From UBA7803 sp034522075 (GTDB lineage Bacteria; Pseudomonadota; Gammaproteobacteria; Pseudomonadales; Azotimanducaceae): DNA of 64,000 nt. Under the pieces are notes generated by a model. That model was not told where the DNA came from, did no database searches, and saw nothing but the letters and a program-made list of their open reading frames with translations. Position numbers and translations under genes: made by a program. This document shows, in pieces, positions 42,572 through 50,921 of the stretch. The stretch's first letter is position 1. Each line of letters opens with the position of its first letter. The DNA lies in the NCBI GenBank assembly GCA_034522075.1, contig JAXHLO010000035.1, forward strand, positions 62,001-126,000, given 5' to 3'.

Positions 42572-43834
42572 ATGAAGTATCTGCCCCGCCGACTCATCCT
42601 CCGTTGCTGCCAGGCGCTGCTCTGTGCGCTGGCCGCTGTGCCGCTGACCGTTCATGCGGAATCCGCAGACGATCCCGCGGAGTCTGCGGGCGACGGCCCG
42701 GCTTTACGTTTCGCTGCCTGCATCGACGGCCTGCAGGCCCGCGCCCGGGAAGAAGGTATCTCCCGGAGTGTGGTAGAGCAGGTATTGGGGCAGGTGAAGT
42801 TCGTTGAACGGGTCATCGAACTCGACCGGCGGCAGCCGGAATTCACACAGACTTTCGCCGCCTACTATGAGCGCCGGGTAACGCCGGAGCGTGTGGCACG
42901 CGGGCGCCAACTGCTTGCCGAGCACCGCGGATTGCTGGCGCGCGTGCAGCGGGAAACGGGCGTTCCGCCTCACTATCTGGTGGCATTCTGGGGGCTGGAG
43001 ACCAATTTCGGCTCGTACTTCGGCAATATGCCGGTGCCCGATTCCCTGGCTACCCTGGCCTGTGACGAGCGCCGCAGCGACTACTTCAGCGGCGAGCTCA
43101 TGGCGGCGCTGCGCATCATCGATGCCGGCGACATCAATGCCGATCGCATGGTGGGCTCCTGGGCCGGCGCCATGGGACACGTGCAGTTCATGCCGTCGGT
43201 ATTCCTGCGTTATGCCGTGGACGGTGACGGCGACGGTAAGCGCGACCTGTGGGGCAGCGTGCCCGATGCCATGGCCTCTGCCGGGCGCTTCCTGCAGGCA
43301 ATCGGCTGGCAGCCGGGCTTGCGCTGGGGGCGGGAAGTGCGCCTGCCGGACGGCTTCGACTATTCGACCACCGGCCGCGACCAGGCCCGTCCGCTGAGCG
43401 ACTGGGTCGACAGGGGCATCACCGATGCATTCGGCGGTGCTCTCCCCCGCCTGGACCTGCCGGCCGCGCTGCTGGTCCCCGCCGGGCACACGGGGCCGGC
43501 CTTTCTGGTCTATGACAACTTCGACGTGATCATGCGTTGGAACCGCTCGGAGTTCTACGCCCTGTCCGTGGGCCGCCTGGCGGATGAAATTGCCGGCGCA
43601 GGTCCCTTGCAGCAACCGCCGCCGGACAGCGAGCTGCAGATCAGCCGGGAGCGGGTAGAGCAACTGCAGACCGACCTGGCCGACCTGGGGTTCGACGTGG
43701 GTGAGCCGGACGGCATATTCGGCCCCGCCACCCGCCGCGCGCTCAGCCGCTTCCAGCAACGGCACGGCCTGGTCGCTGACGGGCACCTGGACGGCGCCAT
43801 GCTCGAGGCCGTGCGCAACGCTGTTGCCGACTGA
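42572..43834 (+). CDS. Lytic murein transglycosylase (MltB-like) with peptidoglycan-binding domain
   Basis: A 420-residue periplasmic enzyme: signal peptide (LILRCCQALLCALAAVPLTV), then SLT-like MltB domain with RVQRETGVPPHYLVAFWGLE TNFGSYFG, where the Glu of GLETNFG is the catalytic acid, MGHVQFMPSVFLRYAVDGDG, and a C-terminal PG_binding_1 domain (VEQLQTDLADLGFDVGEPDG, FGPATRRALSRFQQ). It cleaves the MurNAc-GlcNAc bond producing 1,6-anhydro ends. ATG 42572 (MKYLPRR). Stands alone, divergent from the hybrid kinase. Confidence 0.92.
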   Translation: MKYLPRRLILRCCQALLCALAAVPLTVHAESADDPAESAGDGPALRFAACIDGLQARAREEGISRSVVEQVLGQVKFVERVIELDRRQPEFTQTFAAYYERRVTPERVARGRQLLAEHRGLLARVQRETGVPPHYLVAFWGLETNFGSYFGNMPVPDSLATLACDERRSDYFSGELMAALRIIDAGDINADRMVGSWAGAMGHVQFMPSVFLRYAVDGDGDGKRDLWGSVPDAMASAGRFLQAIGWQPGLRWGREVRLPDGFDYSTTGRDQARPLSDWVDRGITDAFGGALPRLDLPAALLVPAGHTGPAFLVYDNFDVIMRWNRSEFYALSVGRLADEIAGAGPLQQPPPDSELQISRERVEQLQTDLADLGFDVGEPDGIFGPATRRALSRFQQRHGLVADGHLDGAMLEAVRNAVAD

Positions 43835-43942
43835 TGCAGTCTCGGGCGTGTTGCGGTGAGCAGATGCCCGAGCAGCAGCCGTGCGGACCAAGGCTGACGC
43901 CGGGTTGCGTACAATACGCCCATCGACCCGGCGGAGTCCTAC

Positions 43943-44851
43943 GTGAGCGAGCAGTTCGAAGCCCCCGGCGCCCTGCCGGGTATGACCCCATGCCATTGGG
44001 GCAGCGTCAACCAGTGGGAGTGCGACGAGAACGATCACCTCAACGTTCGCTACTATGCCTGCAAGATTAATGAGGCCGTGCAGATTCTTCTGTCACGCCA
44101 GTTCGGCATCGACGCAGAAACGCTGCCGGGACGCATCCGTGGCCAGCACATCCGTTTTCTCAATGAAGCACGAGCCGCCACGCCGCTGCGCGTGGATTGC
44201 GCCGTGGCTCATCAGGACGAGTCGCGGCTGTCCGTGGTTTCTCTCATGCACGAGAACGTCAGCGGCAGACCTCTGGCCGGCTTCGTCAGCGACATCGACG
44301 TCAGCGGTCTGGGGCTGGCTGCGGCCGGGGTCACCCTGCCCGACGTTCCGGAACCTGCCCGGCCCCGCGGCATCGACCCGGCGGCTCTGCCGGCAGCGCC
44401 GCAGACCTGGGACGAAGCCCGCGACGCCGGCTACCGGATCGTCGGCCGCGGCGTCATCGCGCGGGCGGAATGCGACGACGACGGTCAGATGCTGCCCTAT
44501 GCCTACGTCGGCCGGATTTCAGACGGCATGCCCAACCTCTGGGGATATCTGAATCCGCCGCAGACCCAGTCGGCACAATCCACCGGCGAGCTGGGCGGCG
44601 CCGCTCTGGAACAGCGCCTGGACATCATCGCACCGTTGCGCCGGGGCGCCGTCTACAGTCAGCTTTCCGGGGTGCGCGCCCTGGGCAACAAGACCCAGCA
44701 GATGGCCCACCTGATCTTCGATGAAAGCCGCCAGCGCGTGGCTGCCACCATGGAAGCCGTTGGCCTGGCCATGGACCTCGAGACCCGCAGGGCGGTGCCC
44801 ATCTCGGCTGAGCGGCGTCAGCATCTGGAGGGGTTGCTGCTGCGGGGGTAG
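43943..44851 (+). CDS. Acyl-CoA thioesterase-like protein (double hotdog)
   Basis: A 302-residue protein with two 4-hydroxybenzoyl-CoA thioesterase-like hotdog halves: the first starts MTPCHWGSVNQWECDENDHL NVRYYACK, with the Asp-His pair of such thioesterases (DENDHLNVRYY), and the second from about residue 145 (YRIVGRGVIARAECDDDGQM then YVGRISDGMPNLWGYL). Enzymes of this type hydrolyse acyl-CoA. GTG 43943 is taken; the frame starts there. The TAG stop is part of the palindromic repeat downstream. Confidence 0.82.
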   Translation: MSEQFEAPGALPGMTPCHWGSVNQWECDENDHLNVRYYACKINEAVQILLSRQFGIDAETLPGRIRGQHIRFLNEARAATPLRVDCAVAHQDESRLSVVSLMHENVSGRPLAGFVSDIDVSGLGLAAAGVTLPDVPEPARPRGIDPAALPAAPQTWDEARDAGYRIVGRGVIARAECDDDGQMLPYAYVGRISDGMPNLWGYLNPPQTQSAQSTGELGGAALEQRLDIIAPLRRGAVYSQLSGVRALGNKTQQMAHLIFDESRQRVAATMEAVGLAMDLETRRAVPISAERRQHLEGLLLRG

Positions 44852-44920
44852 GAGCGGCCTCCAGGTCGCGACTGGAAAGTCGCTCCCACTTGCCAGGTCG
44901 CGATCTGGAGATCGCTCCTA
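44849..44920. repeat. REP-like palindromic pair supplying two stop codons
   Basis: Two REP-like units facing each other. The leftmost TAG is the stop of the thioesterase gene and the rightmost CTA is the complement of the stop codon of the amidinotransferase gene, so both convergent genes end inside the repeat. Confidence 0.75.
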
Positions 44921-45826
44921 CGCCGGGTCGCGGCGCAGGGGCTGGCAGATGCAGTGCACGCCGCCGCCGGCGGGGGTGATCATGGATATGTCGGGGTCGA
45001 GCACCTCGAGGCCGTGAGCCCGGCACTGGGCGGCCAGATCGTCGTTGCCCGACGGCATGAGCACCCGGTCGTTGCCCAGGGCCACCACGTTGAGGCCCAG
45101 CTCCAGAACCTGGCGATGGCCGATGTCCACCAGTTCGAAACCGCGGCCTTTCAGCCAGTCGACGAATTCCGGCTCCAGCGCGGCCGTGCAGACCGCGGCC
45201 AGGCGCTCCGCCAGCAGGGCGAACTGACAGTCGATGTGCAGGTAGAACGGATCGAACCGGTATTCGACGAACTCCCAGCCTTCCGCCTCGATCCAGCCGC
45301 GCACCTGCGCCAGGCCCTCCTCACTGGTGCGCTCGCCGCTGATACCACAAACCACCAGCCCGGGCTCGACCACGACGAAATCACCGCCTTCCAGCGACCC
45401 TGCGGTCACCACGTCGAACAACGGGATGTCGTTCGCCAGGTAGAAATCCAGGGCCGCCGCCCACTCGCCGCGGCGCCAGGGGCTGTACATCTGGGTGATG
45501 ATGCCGCCCCAGGGCGTCATCACCGAGGAATCGCGGGCATAGAGCTGATAAGGCAGCCGGGGGTCGGGATCCAGCGTGTGGATGGTGACGCCTGCCTGGC
45601 GATAGGCATCCACCATCTCCTGATACTGCACGCGGGCCGCCGCGGGGTCGAAGTGTTTGCCGAGGCGGAAGGTGCGCCGCGAGATGGCGCTGGTCTCGCG
45701 CCACTCGAAGTATTCGATGGGCCCGAGCAGCACGTCGCGCAGCACGCCGTATTCGGAATCGATGCCCCAGGGGGTGGCCAGCGGTGAGTTGCCGCCGTCG
45801 CGCCGCCTGGTGGGGATGGCCTGCAC
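44918..45826 (-). CDS. Amidinotransferase / dimethylarginine dimethylaminohydrolase-like protein
   Basis: A 302-residue member of the guanidino-group modifying (GME) superfamily: GIDSEYGVLRDVLLGPIEYF, RDSSVMTPWGGIITQMYSP, SLEGGDFVVVEPGLVVCGIS, the His in PFYLHIDCQFALL, and the catalytic Cys in TPAGGGVHCICQPLRR. Related enzymes act on arginine, methylarginines or glycine amidination. ATG 45826 (MQAIPTRRRDG). Monocistronic, with the MerR gene 17 bp upstream on the same strand, so it might follow merR in a transcript. Confidence 0.88.
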   Translation of the reverse strand: MQAIPTRRRDGGNSPLATPWGIDSEYGVLRDVLLGPIEYFEWRETSAISRRTFRLGKHFDPAAARVQYQEMVDAYRQAGVTIHTLDPDPRLPYQLYARDSSVMTPWGGIITQMYSPWRRGEWAAALDFYLANDIPLFDVVTAGSLEGGDFVVVEPGLVVCGISGERTSEEGLAQVRGWIEAEGWEFVEYRFDPFYLHIDCQFALLAERLAAVCTAALEPEFVDWLKGRGFELVDIGHRQVLELGLNVVALGNDRVLMPSGNDDLAAQCRAHGLEVLDPDISMITPAGGGVHCICQPLRRDPA

Positions 45827-45843
45827 CAGCGCTACCGCCTCGG

Positions 45844-46200
45844 TCAGGCCTTCAGCACACGCAGCACGTCTTCGAGCTCGACGATCATCTGCTTGACCAG
45901 CAGCTTGAACTGGGTCTGATCCTGTTTGGCTTCTTCGCCTTCCAGGCGCTGCCGGGCACCGCCGATGGTAAAGCCCTGCTCATAGAGCAAGCCGCGGATC
46001 TGGCGGATGACGATGACGTCCTGGCGCTGGTAATAGCGGCGGTTACCGCGCCGCTTGACGGGCTTGAGCTGGGGAAATTCCTGCTCCCAGTAACGCAATA
46101 CGTGGGGTTTGACCTCGCAGAGCTGGCTTACCTCACCGATGGTGAAATAGCGCTTGCCGGGAATCGGCGGCAATTCGTCATTCTGACTCGCGTCCAGCAT
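45844..46200 (-). CDS. MerR-family transcriptional regulator
   Basis: A 118-residue regulator with the MerR helix-turn-helix near the start (YFTIGEVSQLCEVKPHVLRY WEQEFPQLKPVKRRGNRRYY) and a short C-terminal helix without a metal site. It is the ligand-less MerR-like gene that always follows ihfA in gammaproteobacteria; its targets are unknown there too. It overlaps the ihfA end by 23 bp. Confidence 0.93.
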   Translation of the reverse strand: MLDASQNDELPPIPGKRYFTIGEVSQLCEVKPHVLRYWEQEFPQLKPVKRRGNRRYYQRQDVIVIRQIRGLLYEQGFTIGGARQRLEGEEAKQDQTQFKLLVKQMIVELEDVLRVLKA

Positions 46201-46483
46201 ATGCCTCTACCCGCGCCTTGAGCTTCTGCCCCGGCCGAAACGTCACCACGCGACGCGCCGATATGGGGATTTCCTCTCCAGTTTTAGGATTGCGGCCGGG
46301 CCGCTCACCCTTTTCACGCAGATCGAAGTTGCCGAAACCGGACAGCTTGACCTGCTCGTTTCTCTCCAGCGAGTTGCGAACCTCGCCGAAGAACATTTCC
46401 ACGATCTCTTTGGCCTCGCGCTTGTTGAGGCCCAGTTCCTCGAACAACCGATCAGCCATCTGCGCCTTCGTCAGAGCACCCAA
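46178..46483 (-). CDS. ihfA: Integration host factor subunit alpha
   Basis: A 101-residue HU/IHF protein: ALTKAQMADRLFEELGLNKR, EAKEIVEMFFGEVRNSLERN, KLSGFGNFDLREKGERPGRN and the DNA-minor-groove arm PKTGEEIPISARRVVTFRPG. IHF alpha bends DNA with IHF beta. The start is a TTG at 46483 with AAGGAG eight bases upstream, the position fitting the family MALTK start; an ATG inside the protein and the open extension to 46627 are less likely. Follows pheT by 80 bp. Confidence 0.95.
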   Translation of the reverse strand: MGALTKAQMADRLFEELGLNKREAKEIVEMFFGEVRNSLERNEQVKLSGFGNFDLREKGERPGRNPKTGEEIPISARRVVTFRPGQKLKARVEAYAGRESE

Positions 46484-46562
46484 AACCGAGTCTCCTTGTT
46501 CTTCTATTGCGCTTTCTTCCAGTGCGCTGCTGCTGTCGCGCTGCTGCGGGTCAAGGACCGCA

Positions 46563-48965
46563 CTATGATCCCGTTCCCCCAGAACGCAAACGGGCACCGA
46601 CGGCACGCTCGAGAGCCGCCAACACATCCTGTGTGTAGCGTGCGATCCGATCCTCGGTAAGAGTGGCCGAGGCGTCCTGCAAGGTCAAGCCCACGGCCAG
46701 ACTTTTCTCATTAGAATCAATACCCTTGCCTTGATACACGTCAAAAAGCGTGAAGTCTGTAAGTACATCACCCAGAACACCTCGAACCGTGGCCTCCACG
46801 TCCGCGGCCGGCACGTCCCGGGCCACCAGCAGCGCCAGATCACGCCGGACGCTGGGGTAACGGGATATGCCCCGATGGGACGGCAGCACCCTTCTGAGCA
46901 GGATTTCACCATCTATTTCAAAAATATAGACGGGTTTTGTAATCTCCAGCGAAGATTCGATCTCGGGATGCAGCCGGCCCACCCGGCCGACCGCCTCGCC
47001 ACCGAGGCGGATCTCGGCCGCCTGGCCCGGATGCAGCACACGATCCGCTGCCGGGACGAAGCTGACGTCGCGCTGGCCGGTCCAGTCGAACAGCCGCTCC
47101 ACCACGCCCTTGGCGTCGAAGAAGTCTACGGCCTGCGCCGGCTGCGCCCAGTTGAGCGGCACGCGCGGCCCGCAGCACACGGCGCCCACCCGCAGTTCCT
47201 GACGCAGGGCATCCCCGGGCAGGAAGCACAGGCCCGACTCGAACAGCCGCACCCGCTCCTGCTGGCGGGTCAGGTTGACGCGCAGAGTCTCCACCAGCCC
47301 CGGCAGCAGGGTCGTGCGCATGGCCGATTGCTCGGACGACATCGGGTTGCTCAGCTGCAGCGGCTCGACGCCGGGGTCGAGCAGATCCTGCAGGCGCGGG
47401 TCGACGAAGCTGAAGGTCACCGCTTCCTGGAATCCCAGCGCCGCCAACTGCTCCTTCAGCGCCGTTTCCGAGGAACGGGTGAGCGGCACGTCGGCCAGTT
47501 CGAGCTCGGTGAACGGCCGCTGGGCCGGTACCCGGTTATAGCCGTAAATGCGACACACCTCTTCCACCAGATCGGCCTCCCGTTCGATGTCGAATCGGTG
47601 GCTGGGGGCCTCGATGGTCCAGGTGACGCCTGCTGCGTCGCTGCGGCTGCGATCCACCAGAGCAAAATCCAGGCGGCTCAGGGCCTCGTCCACCTCGGCG
47701 GTGTCGATGGCCACGCCGAGCAGCGCATGCAGGCGCTGCTCGCGCAGCTGCACCTGGGGACGCACAGGCAGATACTCGGGTGCTACCGCCTCGGTGACCG
47801 GGCCCGCTCTGCCGCCGACGATCTCCAGCAGCAATTGCGTGGCCCGCTCCACGGCCTGCTGCTGCAGCTCGAAATCCACCCCGCGCTCGTAGCGGTGCGA
47901 GGCATCCGTGTGCAGACCGTATCGCCGCGCCGTGCCGGCAATGGCCAGCGGCGAGAAGAACGCGCATTCCAGGAACACGTCCCGGGTATCCGCCTGCACG
48001 CCGCTGCGCTCGCCGCCCATGACGCCGGCCATGGCCACCGGCCCGGCCGCGTCGGTGATGAGCAGGGTGTCCGAATCCAGGGCCACGTCCTGGCCGTCGA
48101 GCAGTTCGAGCTTCTCGCCGGGACGGGCCAGCCGCACCACGATGCCGGCATCGAGCCGACTCAGATCGAAGGCGTGCATGGGCTGGCCCAGCTCGAGCAG
48201 GACGAAGTTGGTCACGTCCACGACCGGGTCGATGCTGCGCAGCCCGCTGCGGCGCAGCTTCTCGGTGAGCCACAGGGGCGTCGCGGCGTTGATGTCGATA
48301 TCGCGGATGACCCGGCCGAGATAGCGCGGACAGCCCTGCGGGGCTTCCAGCGATACGGGGAAGGTATCGTCGATGGCGGCCGGAATCGCCTCGACGGCCG
48401 GGGCATTCACAGCAATGTTGTTCAGTACCCCCACCTCCCGCGCCAGCCCGCGCACGGACAGACAGTCGCCGCGGTTGGGGGTGAGGTTCAACTCCACGGT
48501 CACGTCGTCCAGGGCCAGGGCCGTGCGCAGGTCGGTACCGGGCGTGAGACTGCCGGCCAGCTCGAGAATGCCGTCGTGATCGTCGCCCAGCCCCAGCTCG
48601 GCGGCGCTGCAGAGCATGCCGCGCGATTCCACGCCGCGCAGCTTGGCTTTCTTGATCTTGAAGTTCTCCGGCAGCACGGCGCCTACCCGGGCGAATGGAC
48701 TTTTCAGCCCCACGCGCACGTTGGGTGCGCCGCACACCACCTGGTGATGCTCCACGCCGTCGTTGACCTCGCATACGGACAGCTTGTCGGCGTCGGGATG
48801 ACGGGAGACCGCCACCACCTCACCCACCACCACGTCGCTGAAGGCGGCCGCCACCGGCTCGAAAGCTTCCACCTCCAGCCCCGCCATGGTGAGCTGCTCG
48901 AACAGCTCGTCACGGCCGACCGGCGGGTCGACCCATTCACGCAGCCAGGCTTCGCTGAATTTCAT
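46563..48965 (-). CDS. pheT: Phenylalanine-tRNA ligase subunit beta
   Basis: An 800-residue intact subunit with the usual order: N-terminal MKFSEAWLREWVDPPVGRDE, the tRNA-binding OB fold (VVVGEVVAVSRHPDADKLSV), B3/4 editing domain, B5 domain, and the C-terminal FDX-ACB ending (FEIDGEILLRRVLPSHRGIS, TLFDVYQGKGIDSNEKSLAV, LTEDRIARYTQDVLAALERA). It forms the alpha2-beta2 enzyme with PheS. A REP-like repeat, not a promoter, separates it from pheS. Confidence 0.98.
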   Translation of the reverse strand: MKFSEAWLREWVDPPVGRDELFEQLTMAGLEVEAFEPVAAAFSDVVVGEVVAVSRHPDADKLSVCEVNDGVEHHQVVCGAPNVRVGLKSPFARVGAVLPENFKIKKAKLRGVESRGMLCSAAELGLGDDHDGILELAGSLTPGTDLRTALALDDVTVELNLTPNRGDCLSVRGLAREVGVLNNIAVNAPAVEAIPAAIDDTFPVSLEAPQGCPRYLGRVIRDIDINAATPLWLTEKLRRSGLRSIDPVVDVTNFVLLELGQPMHAFDLSRLDAGIVVRLARPGEKLELLDGQDVALDSDTLLITDAAGPVAMAGVMGGERSGVQADTRDVFLECAFFSPLAIAGTARRYGLHTDASHRYERGVDFELQQQAVERATQLLLEIVGGRAGPVTEAVAPEYLPVRPQVQLREQRLHALLGVAIDTAEVDEALSRLDFALVDRSRSDAAGVTWTIEAPSHRFDIEREADLVEEVCRIYGYNRVPAQRPFTELELADVPLTRSSETALKEQLAALGFQEAVTFSFVDPRLQDLLDPGVEPLQLSNPMSSEQSAMRTTLLPGLVETLRVNLTRQQERVRLFESGLCFLPGDALRQELRVGAVCCGPRVPLNWAQPAQAVDFFDAKGVVERLFDWTGQRDVSFVPAADRVLHPGQAAEIRLGGEAVGRVGRLHPEIESSLEITKPVYIFEIDGEILLRRVLPSHRGISRYPSVRRDLALLVARDVPAADVEATVRGVLGDVLTDFTLFDVYQGKGIDSNEKSLAVGLTLQDASATLTEDRIARYTQDVLAALERAVGARLRSGGTGS

Positions 48966-48986
48966 CTCGGCTCCTCGTCATCATCC

Positions 48987-49060
48987 TGTAGGAGCGATCT
49001 CCAGATCGCGACCAATTGTGGGAGCGACCTCCGGGTCGCGACCTGGAGATCGCTCCTACA
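48987..49060. repeat. REP-like palindromic pair between pheS and pheT
   Basis: Two units, TGTAGGAGCGATCTCCAGAT and TGTGGGAGCGACCTCCGGGT, followed by a complementary third arm. They lie in the 100-bp gap between two genes that should be co-transcribed; transcribed hairpins here could adjust mRNA stability. Confidence 0.75.
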
Positions 49061-49066
49061 GGCGCC

Positions 49067-50098
49067 TCAATTGAACTGGCGCAGGAAGCGCAGGTCGTTG
49101 TCGTAGAACAGGCGCAGATCGTCAACGCCGAACAGCAGCATGGCCAGGCGGTCGATGCCCATGCCGAAGGCGAAGCCGGAATAGACCTCGCTGTCGATGC
49201 CGGACATTTCCAGCACGTTGGGATGCACCACGCCGCAGCCCATCACCTCCAGCCAGCCGGTGCGGCTGCACACGCGGCAACCTTCACCGAGGCAGTTCAC
49301 GCACTGCACGTCCACCTCAGCCGAGGGCTCGGTGAACGGGAAGTACGACGGCCGGAAACGCACGGCCAGATCTTTCTCGAAGAAGCGCTGCAGAAACTCG
49401 ATCACGGTGCCCTTCAAGTCGGCGAAACTGATGCCGCGGTCGATGACCAGGCCTTCGAGCTGCTGGAACATGGGGCTGTGGGTCAGGTCGGAATCGCGCC
49501 GGTAGACGCGGCCCGGACAGACCACCCGGATCGGCGGCTGCCGCGCCTCCATGGTATGCACCTGGGATGGCGAAGTATGCGTGCGCAGCAGGGTGCCGTC
49601 GGCGAAATAGAAGGTATCGTGCATGGCCCGCGCCGGGTGGTGGGCGGGAATGTTCAGCGCCTCGAAGTTGTAGTAGTCGTTTTCCACCTCCGGGCCGGTC
49701 ACTACCGAATAGCCGGCCCCGGCGAAGATTTCCTCCATGCGCACCAGTGCCTGGGTTACCGGATGCAGACCGCCGCCGCTCTGACGGCGCCCCGGCAGGG
49801 TGACGTCCACCTGCTCCGCTGCCAGGCTGGCCGCAAGCTGCTCACTGGCCAGGGCCCGCTTGCGCGCACCGATGGCGTCCTGCAGCTGTTCCTTCACAGC
49901 GTTGATGCGCGCGCCCGCTGCCGGGCGCTCGTCTGCCGGCAACTGTCCGAGCGCCTTCAACTGAGCCGTGATTTCGCCTTTCTTGCCCAGATAGCGCACC
50001 CGCACGTCGTCCAGGGCCCGCTCGTCGGCGGCCTCGCCCACGGCGCGCTGAGCTTCGCCGAGGAGCTGTTTCAGTGTGTGGTCGAGTTCACCAGTCAT
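49067..50098 (-). CDS. pheS: Phenylalanine-tRNA ligase subunit alpha
   Basis: A 343-residue class II synthetase subunit: N-terminal coiled coil (DERALDDVRVRYLGKKGEIT), motif 1 region SYVVTGPEVENDYYNFEALN, motif 2 with HTSPSQVHTMEARQPPIRVV CPGRVYRRDSDLTHSPMFQQ, and the phenylalanine-pocket segment CGMVHPNVLE-like GCGVVHPNVLEMSGID, then the FAFGMGIDRLAMLLFG motif 3. It lies 164 bp after rplT; that gap holds an attenuator-like terminator. Confidence 0.98.
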   Translation of the reverse strand: MTGELDHTLKQLLGEAQRAVGEAADERALDDVRVRYLGKKGEITAQLKALGQLPADERPAAGARINAVKEQLQDAIGARKRALASEQLAASLAAEQVDVTLPGRRQSGGGLHPVTQALVRMEEIFAGAGYSVVTGPEVENDYYNFEALNIPAHHPARAMHDTFYFADGTLLRTHTSPSQVHTMEARQPPIRVVCPGRVYRRDSDLTHSPMFQQLEGLVIDRGISFADLKGTVIEFLQRFFEKDLAVRFRPSYFPFTEPSAEVDVQCVNCLGEGCRVCSRTGWLEVMGCGVVHPNVLEMSGIDSEVYSGFAFGMGIDRLAMLLFGVDDLRLFYDNDLRFLRQFN

Positions 50099-50115
50099 CG
50101 TTCACCATCCCATCA

Positions 50116-50147
50116 ACAAAAAAGGGAAGAACTCTCGCCCTTCCCTT
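50116..50147 (-). terminator. Rho-independent terminator/attenuator before pheS
   Basis: Read on the minus strand: AAGGGAA, loop, TTCCCTT directly followed by a T-run, 18 bp before pheS and inside the rplT-pheS gap. pheST of enteric bacteria is controlled by attenuation in the same place. No good Phe-codon leader peptide is seen (see rejected list). Confidence 0.65.
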
Positions 50148-50262
50148 CTTCGTGGCGCCCGGGCGCCCGCGTCCTCGGGAAGGCTTGCCAGGCAGGCCCC
50201 CAGAAGACGGTTTGCTGTGGTCCGCCCGACCGGGAACGGGAGCGTTCCCGGCGCAACGGCGC

Positions 50263-50640
50263 TCAGGCTGCCTGGGCCTGCTCCGCGGGCAACGCGGCCT
50301 TGGCCTGCTCGGCCAGGGCGGCGAATGCTGCCGGCTCGTGCATGGCAAGATCTGCCAGCACCTTGCGGTCCACCTCTATCTCCGCCTTCTTGAGGCCGGA
50401 GATAAATCGGCTGTAGGACAGGCCGTGTTCCCGGGCCGCCGCGTTGATGCGGATGATCCACAGGTTGCGGAACTGCCGCTTACGCTGGCGCCGGTCACGG
50501 TAGGCATACTGGCCGGCCTTGATCACCGCCTGCTTGGCGACTTTGAACTGCCGGCTGCGGGCGCCGTAATAACCCTTGGCTTGCTTTAAGACCTTCTTGC
50601 GACGGGCGCGGGACGCCACGCCTCTTTTTACTCTTGGCAT
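50263..50640 (-). CDS. rplT: Ribosomal protein bL20
   Basis: A 125-residue basic protein with the L20 order: MPRVKRGVASRARRKKVLKQ, AKGYYGARSRQFKVAKQAVI, RRQRKRQFRNLWIIRINAAA REHGLSYSRFISGLKKAEIE, VDRKVLADLA. L20 binds 23S rRNA early in 50S assembly and, in enterics, represses rpmI-rplT translation. The Ala/Gln-rich C-terminal tail is slightly longer than usual. The gene follows rpmI by 10 bp. Confidence 0.98.
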   Translation of the reverse strand: MPRVKRGVASRARRKKVLKQAKGYYGARSRQFKVAKQAVIKAGQYAYRDRRQRKRQFRNLWIIRINAAAREHGLSYSRFISGLKKAEIEVDRKVLADLAMHEPAAFAALAEQAKAALPAEQAQAA

Positions 50641-50650
50641 GGGGCGCTCC

Positions 50651-50851
50651 TTATCGTGCTTTGGTCGGCAGCATCCGGCGGATGCGCGCGACGTCTGCTT
50701 CGGCCACAGCTTCGAGCCCGCGCAGCTGACGCTTACGCTTGGACGACTTCTTGGTCAGGATGTGATTACGGTACGCCTGACGGTGCTTGTAACCACTGGC
50801 GGTGCGGCGAAAGCGTTTCGCCGTACCGGAATTGGACTTCATCTTCGGCAT
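50651..50851 (-). CDS. rpmI: Ribosomal protein bL35
   Basis: A 66-residue basic protein (MPKMKSNSGTAKRFRRTASG, HRQAYRNHILTKKSSKRKRQ LRGLEAVAEADVARIRRMLP), the standard L35. It lies between infC (70 bp) and rplT (10 bp) in the conserved order. Confidence 0.98.
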   Translation of the reverse strand: MPKMKSNSGTAKRFRRTASGYKHRQAYRNHILTKKSSKRKRQLRGLEAVAEADVARIRRMLPTKAR

Positions 50852-50921
50852 GATTTACTCCACGCATTCCATGTACGCCGGGGGCATCAGCGGGCCCGCG
50901 GTCGTCGACGTTGTTGCGCCC

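Noticed and set aside
46731..49106. A 791-codon open frame on the plus strand across pheT
   Set aside because: It is antisense to intact pheT, runs over the REP-like repeats, has no family features; long shadow frames are usual in high-GC DNA.
50102..50461. An open frame before pheS reading EFFPFLL at the terminator, suggestive of a Phe leader peptide
   Set aside because: No start codon with a ribosome site lies close enough, and the Phe codons sit inside the terminator stem, not before it.
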